Positions 5,911 through 11,871 of a stretch of 20,715 nt of DNA are shown here, in pieces. The stretch is from positions 1-20,715 of the forward strand of contig JASHTP010000314.1 of the NCBI GenBank assembly GCA_030040495.1, read 5' to 3'. This DNA comes from Alphaproteobacteria bacterium. GTDB taxonomy: Bacteria; Pseudomonadota; Alphaproteobacteria; ATCC43930; CGMCC-115725. The first letter of the stretch is position 1, and the number at the start of each line of letters is the position of its first letter. The translations under genes were made by a program, and so were the position numbers. The notes under the pieces were generated by a model, which ran no database searches, was not told the DNA's origin, and saw nothing but the letters and a program-made list of their open reading frames with translations.

Positions 5911-7122
5911 ATGCCGCCGATGTCGAACGAAGCCAAACCGCCCGGCGCCGAAACCCTGCTGCTGCGCCATGTGCGGCGTCTCGGGGCGGTGCGTCCCGGC
6001 CAGCGCGCGATGTTCTTCCATCTCTCGCGGCTGCAGCCCCACCATCGCCGCGACAAGCATCTGCAGATCGCGGCCAACATGCTCGACGAGGTGGTTCGGC
6101 GCTTCTCCGGACGCCTCTTCCGGCTCGCCGGCGGCGACCTCGTCGTCACCTGCAAGGGCGCCCGGCGCAAGACGCTCGAAGGCGCCATCGAGCTGCTGCG
6201 CTACCTGTTCAGCGACGATCCGCTGGCGCAGCACGACGATTCCGGCGACGAGTTCTGCTCGCTCTTCGACCTCGAGCACGATTACGACCGCTTTTTCGCG
6301 CTGGTGCAGCGTCTCGACGAGGTGCAGGCGAAGCGCGCCGCGACCGAGCTGGAGCCGCGCCGTGCCGGCGCGCCGCGGCGCCAGCGGCGGCCGCTCGACC
6401 CCGAGCATCTCGGCGACATCCTCGGCATCGTCAACCGCGCCGACCTGTCGAGCGTCATGCGGCGGCAGACGGTGTGGTCGCTGCCGCCCGACGCGACGCC
6501 GCAGCCGATCTTCGAGGAGCTCTTCGTCTCGATCGAGGAGCTCGGTCAGGCGCTCGCGCCCGACTTTCAGCTCGCCAACGACCGCTGGCTCTTCCAGTAT
6601 CTGACCCAGGCGCTCGACCGCCGCGTGCTGGCGCTGCTCACCCGGGAATATCCCGCGGCCACGCGCAGTCTCAGCCTCAACGTCAACGTCGCGACGCTGC
6701 TGTCGCCGGAATTCTCGGGCTTCGAGGAGCGTCTGCCGATGCGCGCCCGCGGCAACATCCTGTTGGAGCTTCAGCTCGCCGACATCTGGTCGGATTTCGG
6801 CGCCTTCGTCTTCGCCGGACACGTGGCGAAGCAGCATGGCTACCGCCTGCTGCTCGACGCCGTGCGCCATCGCGCGCTGCCGCTGATCGACGCGCGGATG
6901 CTCGGCGTCGACTATCTGAAGCTGGTTTGGGACGACGCCCTGCTCGCGCTCGACGCCGAGGACGAGCTGGAGTTGCGCCGCGCGCTCGAGCGTCTCGCGC
7001 CGGTGCGCGTCGTCCTGATGCGCTGCGAACGGGCCGAAGCGGTGAGCTTCGGCCAGGCCGCCGGGATAACGCTGTTCCAGGGCTGGCACATGGACCGGCT
7101 CGCCCGCGGCCAGGCTCTGTGA
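5911..7122 (+). CDS. Degenerate GGDEF-EAL protein 1 (probably non-catalytic)
   Basis: 403 aa from ATG 5911; a second ATG at 5920 is equally possible because neither has a clear ribosome site. Residues about 32-105 look like a decayed GGDEF domain: RLFRLAGGDLVVTCKG (68-83) aligns with the usual RLGGDEFVVL, but GGDEF has become GGDLV. After a basic linker (140-165), residues about 186-398 follow the EAL fold: LSLNVNVATLLSPEF (LSxNxS), NILLELQLAD (LxLEITE), YRLLLDAVRH (normally xLDDFGTG), VDYLKLVWD (normally VDxLKID), ending in LFQGWHMDRL (QGYLF). The second Asp of DDFGTG and the Asp of KID are lost, so phosphodiesterase activity is not expected. It could bind c-di-GMP or act as a protein-interaction output for the receiver 40 bp upstream. 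A paralogue lies at 10531-11805. Confidence 0.75.
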   Translation: MPPMSNEAKPPGAETLLLRHVRRLGAVRPGQRAMFFHLSRLQPHHRRDKHLQIAANMLDEVVRRFSGRLFRLAGGDLVVTCKGARRKTLEGAIELLRYLFSDDPLAQHDDSGDEFCSLFDLEHDYDRFFALVQRLDEVQAKRAATELEPRRAGAPRRQRRPLDPEHLGDILGIVNRADLSSVMRRQTVWSLPPDATPQPIFEELFVSIEELGQALAPDFQLANDRWLFQYLTQALDRRVLALLTREYPAATRSLSLNVNVATLLSPEFSGFEERLPMRARGNILLELQLADIWSDFGAFVFAGHVAKQHGYRLLLDAVRHRALPLIDARMLGVDYLKLVWDDALLALDAEDELELRRALERLAPVRVVLMRCERAEAVSFGQAAGITLFQGWHMDRLARGQAL

Positions 7123-7143
7123 GAAGTCGCGGCTAGAAGCGGC

Positions 7144-8592
7144 TCATTGCGCCGCGGCGGTGAAGAGCTGGTCCGCCGGGGCGTCGACGGCGAAGGGGCG
7201 CGGCGCGCCGACGGCAGGAACCCGCACGGTGAAGCAGGAGCCCTCGCCCGGTGCGCTCTCCACCGTGATCTCGCCGCCCATCATGCGGCAGAGCTTCTGG
7301 CTCAAGGCGAGGCCGAGGCCAGTGCCGCCGTAGCGGCTCGAGGTCGACGCTTCGGCCTGATTAAAGTTCTGGAACAGCTTCGGCAGGTTCTCGCGGCTGA
7401 TGCCGATGCCGGTGTCGCGGACGGCGATGGCGATCCAGTCGCCCTCCGTCCCGGCCGAGCGCGACGCGGTCAGGATGACGCGCCCCGCCTTGGTGAATTT
7501 GGCGGCGTTGCTCAAGAGATTGAGCACGGCCTGGCGCAGCTTGGTCTGGTCGCCGACGACGGTGCCGAGATCGGCGCCGCGCTCGATGACGAACTCGTTG
7601 CCGTTCTCCATGACCAGCGGCCGGCAGGTCGCGACCACGTCGTCGATGAAGCCGCTGAAATCGAAGGGCTGGGCGGCGAGCTCCATCTTGCCGGCCTCGA
7701 TCTTGGAGAGGTCGAGCACGTCGGTGACCAGCGACAGCAGATGCTTGCCGGCGCTTTTGATGCGGCGGAGATCGGCGATCTGCTGTTCCTTGCGCCCGTT
7801 GGCCTCGGCATCCTCGAGCAGCATCTCGCTGTAGCCGATGACGGCGTTCAAGGGCGTGCGCAGCTCGTGGCTCATCTTGGCGAGGAATTCCGACTTTTGC
7901 CGGTTGGCCTTTTCGGCCTCCTCCTTGGCCTCGCGCAGCTTGATGGCGGTGGCGCGATGCTTCTGCACCTCGTGCTCGATCTGGGACTGGGAGGCGACGA
8001 GGTTGGCATAGTAGAGCGCCATCATCGACATGTAGACCGTGGCGGAAAGCACCGAGGTGATGCCGAGGCCGGACATCTTCTCGATCGGCACGCGCTCGGG
8101 GAAGCTGCCGGTGACGGCGTAGACCGCATAGAATCCGAGTACGTTGAGCGAGAACATGCCGAGCACGCTGTAGCGCAGCTTCGGCCGGTCGCCGAGATAG
8201 AAGAAGGCGAGCAGCAGCGCGTTCAACAGCCACGGCAGGAAGGGCGAGCTGACGCCGCCATACTGGTAGGAGCCGAAGAGGGTGACGAAGGTCAGGTCCT
8301 CGACGGTGAGGAAGGCGAGCGGAATGAGCCGACCGGTGAGTTTTAGGGCGAAGGGCAGCAGCCAGAAGGAGGTGATCAGGCTCACGATCACCCAGAACGC
8401 GTAGCCCGGGTGCGGATCGAGCAGCCAGAGATAGACGCTGATGCTCTGGCCGAGCGCCGGCCCGAAGAGATGGCTGAAGACGAAGATGCGCGCGCGACCG
8501 AGCGTCGCCGCGTCCGTCCTCAGCGAATCCGGAATGAACCAATCGATCGCCCGATAGGTGGGCGCCAGCGTCGCCGACAGGCGTTTCAGCAT
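7144..8592 (-). CDS. Six-TM sensor histidine kinase, paralogue without receiver
   Basis: 482 aa from ATG 8592 (MLKRLSATLAPTYRAIDWFI). In-frame starts further upstream would extend past the promoter box, and the paralogue begins at the matching position. Six membrane helices occupy about residues 36-197, followed by the linker with EVQKHRATAI and LREAKEEAE, then HisKA (His242 in KMSHELRTPLN) and HATPase (DTGIGI at 393-398, GGTGLGLAL at 422-430). Residue numbering matches the kinase at 906-2777 exactly through about residue 460, including the shared loop motifs DPHPGY and YGGVSSPF. It ends where the other carries its receiver, so its phosphate must go to a separate receiver, several of which are encoded nearby. 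It converges on the GGDEF-EAL gene with only 21 bp between stops. Confidence 0.92.
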   Translation of the reverse strand: MLKRLSATLAPTYRAIDWFIPDSLRTDAATLGRARIFVFSHLFGPALGQSISVYLWLLDPHPGYAFWVIVSLITSFWLLPFALKLTGRLIPLAFLTVEDLTFVTLFGSYQYGGVSSPFLPWLLNALLLAFFYLGDRPKLRYSVLGMFSLNVLGFYAVYAVTGSFPERVPIEKMSGLGITSVLSATVYMSMMALYYANLVASQSQIEHEVQKHRATAIKLREAKEEAEKANRQKSEFLAKMSHELRTPLNAVIGYSEMLLEDAEANGRKEQQIADLRRIKSAGKHLLSLVTDVLDLSKIEAGKMELAAQPFDFSGFIDDVVATCRPLVMENGNEFVIERGADLGTVVGDQTKLRQAVLNLLSNAAKFTKAGRVILTASRSAGTEGDWIAIAVRDTGIGISRENLPKLFQNFNQAEASTSSRYGGTGLGLALSQKLCRMMGGEITVESAPGEGSCFTVRVPAVGAPRPFAVDAPADQLFTAAAQ

Positions 8593-8628
8593 CAGGCCCC
8601 CGCTCGGCCAGGCAGTTCGTTGGTGCCA

Positions 8629-8654
8629 AGCATATCGGGGAGTGGTTAACGGTT
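8629..8654 (-). promoter_or_regulatory. Promoter box of sensor kinase 2 (shared with kinase 1)
   Basis: On the minus strand AACCGTTAACCACT (8654-8641) is followed by 6 bp and TATGCT (8634-8629), 36 bp before the ATG at 8592. The layout is identical to 857-882 upstream of the paralogous kinase, while the 6-bp spacers differ (GGGAAC versus CCCCGA). That makes conserved function more likely than a simple leftover of duplication. It lies in the 65-bp gap between this gene and the GNAT gene, so the kinase has its own promoter. Confidence 0.5.
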
Positions 8655-8657
8655 GTT

Positions 8658-9170
8658 TTACGCTTCGCGCCCCGCTGGCAGCGCCAGCGCCAGCATCGGC
8701 TCGCCGCCGATGGCGTAGGTCAGGCATTCCTCGAGATGGCGGAAGCCGAGGCGGCGGTAGAATTTTCGCGCCGGATTGACGTCCATGACGGCGAGCTCGA
8801 TCAGCGGTATGCCGCGTTCGAGCGCCGCCGCGGCGACCGCGGCCAGCAGCGCCCGGCCGGCCCCGAGCCGGCGCCGGCCAGGTTCGACATAGAGATCCTG
8901 GATGGAGAAGATCGGGCCGCCCAGCGCGGTCATGTAGATCTCGCTGAAGGTGACCATGCCGACCGGCCGTTCCGCCACTTCCGCGACGAAGCTGCGGAAG
9001 CGCGCGTCCGGACCGAAGCCGTCGCGCAGCCAGTCGCGCTCGGTGGCGCGCATGATGCCTTCATTGCCTTCCGCGGTCGCGAGGTCGAGCTTCATGCGGA
9101 AGAGCGCCGGCACGTCGCCGGGCCTCGCCGGGCGGACGCGGAGCTCCGCCGGTGGCGCGTTGCCTGTCAT
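8658..9170 (-). CDS. GNAT-family N-acetyltransferase
   Basis: 170 aa from ATG 9170 (MTGNAPPAELRVRPARPGDV); a TTG two codons upstream is possible, and neither has a good ribosome site. The acetyl-CoA binding motif A is seen as QDLYVEPGRRRLGAGRALL (91-109), with the R/Q-x-x-G-x-G/A loop, and motif B as NPARKFYRRLGF (132-143). The fold is complete and the length normal for the family. The acceptor cannot be told; small amines, amino acids or protein N-termini are all used by relatives. It lies 44 bp downstream of the CoA-transferase gene and may be co-transcribed with it. Confidence 0.85.
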   Translation of the reverse strand: MTGNAPPAELRVRPARPGDVPALFRMKLDLATAEGNEGIMRATERDWLRDGFGPDARFRSFVAEVAERPVGMVTFSEIYMTALGGPIFSIQDLYVEPGRRRLGAGRALLAAVAAAALERGIPLIELAVMDVNPARKFYRRLGFRHLEECLTYAIGGEPMLALALPAGREA

Positions 9171-9214
9171 GGCCAAGGAGGTAGCAGATCATGGTTACCG
9201 CGGCGTAAACCGGC

Positions 9215-10399
9215 TCAGACCGCTCCCGTCCGGCGCAGCTCGGCGATCCCCGCCTCGTCGTAGCCGAGCTCGGCCAGGATCGCATCGGTGTGCTCGCCCA
9301 GGAGCGGTGCGCGGTGGCGGACGCCGCCCGGCGTCGCCGAAAGCCACACCGGCGCCTTGGCGACCGGCGCCGGGCGCGGCAGGCCGGGATAATCCAACGG
9401 CTCTAGGAAGCCCATCGCCCGCACCTGCCGGTCGTCGAGCACCTCCTGCGGCGTCAGCACCTTCGCCGCCGGGATCTTCTCCCGGCCGAGGATCTCGAGC
9501 GCGGCTTCGGTGCTGTGGCCTTCGCACCAGCGCTGCATGCGCTCGCTGATGATGCTGCCATGCTCGCCGCGGCGGAGATCGTCCTTGAAGCGGGGATCGG
9601 CGAGCCAGTGCTGCTCGCCCATCAGCCGCGCCCAGCGCCGGTAGAGCGGCTCGCCCACCACCTGGCAGATGATCCAGCCGTCGCGCGTGCGGAAGAGGTC
9701 GACCGGCGCCGCGGTCTGGCCGCGATTGCCGCTGGGCACGCGGTTGGCCTCGATCACCGCCTGCTCGATCAGCATGGCGTTGGTGAAGGTGACGGCGGTG
9801 GCGAGGAGCGCGCCTTCGACCTTCTGGCCGCGGCCGGTCTCGCGCCGCGCCATCAGCGCCGCCAAGGTGCCGAAGGCGCAATGCAGCGCCGTGCCGAAAT
9901 CGACCCAGGGCACCCAGGCGCGATAGGGCCGGTCGGACTCGCCGGTCATGTAGACCGCGCCCGACATCACCTGGCCAACGCCGTCGAAGCCGACGCGTTC
10001 GGCATAGGGGCCGCCATCGCCATAGGCCGAGCTGGTGGTGAGGATGATGTCGGGCTTCAGCGCGGCGAGACTCTCATAGTCGAGCCGCATGGCGCGCAAG
10101 GTCGGCGGCGGCAGGTTGGCCACCACCACGTCGGCGGTACGCACCAGGCGGCGTACGACCTCCTGGCCGGCCGGGATCATCGGGTCGAGGGTGAGCGAGC
10201 GCTTGTTGCGGTTCATCTGCAGGAAGAGCGCGCCGACGCCGTCGGCGCCGACCGGGCTGACGAAGCGGTCCTCGCTGCCCTCGCGCTTCTCGATGCGGAT
10301 CACCTCGGCGCCGTGCTCGGCGAGCAGTGCCGCGCAATACGGGCCGGCGATGTAACGGCCGAAATCCAGCACCCTGATGCCGCGAAGAATACCCGTCAT
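9215..10399 (-). CDS. CaiB/BaiF-family (class III) CoA-transferase
   Basis: 394 aa from ATG 10399, preceded by GGAGG at 11 nt; the alternative ATG at 10417 has no usable ribosome site and the family start (GIRVLDFGRYIAGPYC) lies right behind 10399. The enzyme transfers CoA between acyl groups, forming a mixed anhydride on an aspartate. Asp167 in VPWVDFGTALH is at the position of the catalytic Asp of formyl-CoA transferase. The N-terminal Rossmann-like part (about 7-100) with HGAEVIRIEKREG is typical. The acyl donor and acceptor are unknown; relatives act on carnitine, oxalate, succinate or bile acids. No pathway partner is adjacent except the GNAT gene. It sits between signalling genes. Confidence 0.9.
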   Translation of the reverse strand: MTGILRGIRVLDFGRYIAGPYCAALLAEHGAEVIRIEKREGSEDRFVSPVGADGVGALFLQMNRNKRSLTLDPMIPAGQEVVRRLVRTADVVVANLPPPTLRAMRLDYESLAALKPDIILTTSSAYGDGGPYAERVGFDGVGQVMSGAVYMTGESDRPYRAWVPWVDFGTALHCAFGTLAALMARRETGRGQKVEGALLATAVTFTNAMLIEQAVIEANRVPSGNRGQTAAPVDLFRTRDGWIICQVVGEPLYRRWARLMGEQHWLADPRFKDDLRRGEHGSIISERMQRWCEGHSTEAALEILGREKIPAAKVLTPQEVLDDRQVRAMGFLEPLDYPGLPRPAPVAKAPVWLSATPGGVRHRAPLLGEHTDAILAELGYDEAGIAELRRTGAV

Positions 10400-10530
10400 G
10401 CTCTCTGTTCCCTCCATCCTTTCGCTGCGCGGTGGAAATTCCGCCGGGTTTTAGGCAAACCTTAACCGCGCCGAGGCAGCTTTGCGATTCACCTCGTGCA
10501 TGTCGCCCGAGGCGGGAGCAAGGACGCGGC

Positions 10531-11805
10531 ATGCGGAGCGTTCGCCCGGGCACAACGGGCTTGTCGAAAGGCGCGGCCACGCCCTACGGCGTCAAATCGG
10601 CCGCCGCGGCGCCGCCGCGTCCGACCATCCCCGGCGAGGAGGCGCTCTTCACCTATCTCCCGCAGGTGGCGGCCGCGCCCTCCGGCCAGCGCGCCCTCAT
10701 CTTCCGCCTGTCGCGGCTGCACCGCTCGCACCGCCGCGACAAGCACATGCAAATCGTCGCCAACATGCTGCAGGAGGTGATCGCGCAATATCCCGGCCGC
10801 CTCTTCGCGTTGCGCAACGGCGACGTGGTGATGATCTGCAAGGGCATCACGCGCAAGGCAATCGAGGAGACGACGGCGCTGCTGCGCTATCTCTTCAACG
10901 ACGATCCGCTGGCGCGCGAAGGCGCCGAGCAGGCGGATTTCTGCGCCGCCTTCGATCTCGAGGTGTACTACTCGCATCTTGTCGACGCGCTCGAAGAGAT
11001 CCGGGAGAGCGAGGGCAAGCGGCGCGCCGAACGACCGCCGCCAGTGCACCTGGCGGCGAGCGGCGAGACCGGGCCGCTCGATTCCGCCCGCGCCAGCGAG
11101 CTCATCGCCGCGGTGAGCCGCATCGATCTCTCGACCATGGGCCGCCGGCAGACGGTCTGGGACATGGCGCCGGGCAAGCCGCCGGAGGCGCGCTTCGACG
11201 AGTTCTTCTTCTCGATCGAGCGGTTGCGCAGCGCCGTCGGCGACAATTTCGATCTCGCCAAGGACCGTCAGCTCTTCCTCTATCTCATGCGCTGGCTCGA
11301 CCGCTACATGCTGTCGACGCTGCTGCGCGACCATACCAATTTCCAGCGCCCGCTCAGCGTCAACATCAATCTCGCCACGCTGCTGTCGCCGGAATTCACC
11401 ACCTTCGACGATCTGCGTCCGACCGATTGGCGCGACCGCATCATCCTCGAGGTCCAGCTCGCCGACCTCTGGTCCGACCTGCCCGCCTTCCTCAAGCTGT
11501 CGGAAGGGCTGAAGCGGCGCGGCTATCAGCGCTGCCTCGACGGCGTGCTCTACAAGGCGCTGCCTTTCATCAATTTCCGCCGTTTCGACGTCGACTACGT
11601 CAAGGTCGTATGGGACGACGCGCTGTTGCAGCTCGACGACGGCACGCTGCGCGAGCTTTGCGCCGCGATCGCCGATTGCGGCAAAGGGCGCATCATCCTG
11701 ACGCGCTGCGGTCGGCGCGAGGCGATCAAAGTCGGGCAGGCGATGGGCATCCAGCTCTTCCAGGGCTGGCAGGTCGATCAGGCCAACCAGACGCCGCAGA
11801 TGTGA
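10531..11805 (+). CDS. Degenerate GGDEF-EAL protein 2 (probably non-catalytic)
   Basis: 424 aa from ATG 10531, with AAGGA about 6 nt upstream. It is a paralogue of 5911-7122 along its whole length: RLSRLHRSHRRDKHMQIVAN (59-78), RLFALRNGDVVMICKG (90-105, the GGDEF position reading RNGDV), MGRRQTVWDM, LSVNINLATLLSPEF (275-289), RIILEVQLADLWSD (303-316), CLDGVLYKALPFI (335-347, DDFGTG lost), VDYVKVVWDD (354-363, KID lost) and LFQGWQVDQ. Both catalytic halves are eroded in the same places as in the paralogue, so the two descend from an already inactive ancestor. A 50-residue N-terminal extension rich in Ala/Pro is specific to this copy. No receiver gene is beside it; it is divergent from the CoA-transferase gene and convergent with the chemoreceptor. 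Confidence 0.75.
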   Translation: MRSVRPGTTGLSKGAATPYGVKSAAAAPPRPTIPGEEALFTYLPQVAAAPSGQRALIFRLSRLHRSHRRDKHMQIVANMLQEVIAQYPGRLFALRNGDVVMICKGITRKAIEETTALLRYLFNDDPLAREGAEQADFCAAFDLEVYYSHLVDALEEIRESEGKRRAERPPPVHLAASGETGPLDSARASELIAAVSRIDLSTMGRRQTVWDMAPGKPPEARFDEFFFSIERLRSAVGDNFDLAKDRQLFLYLMRWLDRYMLSTLLRDHTNFQRPLSVNINLATLLSPEFTTFDDLRPTDWRDRIILEVQLADLWSDLPAFLKLSEGLKRRGYQRCLDGVLYKALPFINFRRFDVDYVKVVWDDALLQLDDGTLRELCAAIADCGKGRIILTRCGRREAIKVGQAMGIQLFQGWQVDQANQTPQM

Positions 11806-11816
11806 CGTTCACGGGC

Positions 11817-11871
11817 GGCCGGTCCAACCGCTTCGGCTGAGGCGGGACCGGGCCGATGGGCCGGAAGCGGT
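11817..11871. terminator. Possible bidirectional terminator hairpins between convergent genes
   Basis: The 65-bp gap between the GGDEF-EAL gene and the chemoreceptor gene holds two overlapping GC-rich inverted repeats. One is ACCGCTTCGGC (11827-11837) against GCCGGAAGCGGT (11860-11871), with one bulge. The other is GGCCGGTCC (11817-11825) against GGACCGGGCC (11844-11853), also with one bulge. Neither has a following T-run, so intrinsic termination is uncertain. Confidence 0.3.

Noticed and set aside
7123..7143. Terminator between the GGDEF-EAL gene and kinase 2
   Set aside because: The gap is only 21 bp, shows a short direct repeat (GCGGCT) rather than a hairpin, and has no T-run.
906..8592. 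LuxI/LuxR-type quorum sensing
   Set aside because: No acyl-homoserine lactone synthase or LuxR-type HTH protein is present in the window.
9175..9208. Strong AAGGAGGT followed by an ATG at 9191 on the plus strand
   Set aside because: The frame has only five codons before a stop and no plus-strand gene follows, so it is probably chance within the GNAT upstream region.
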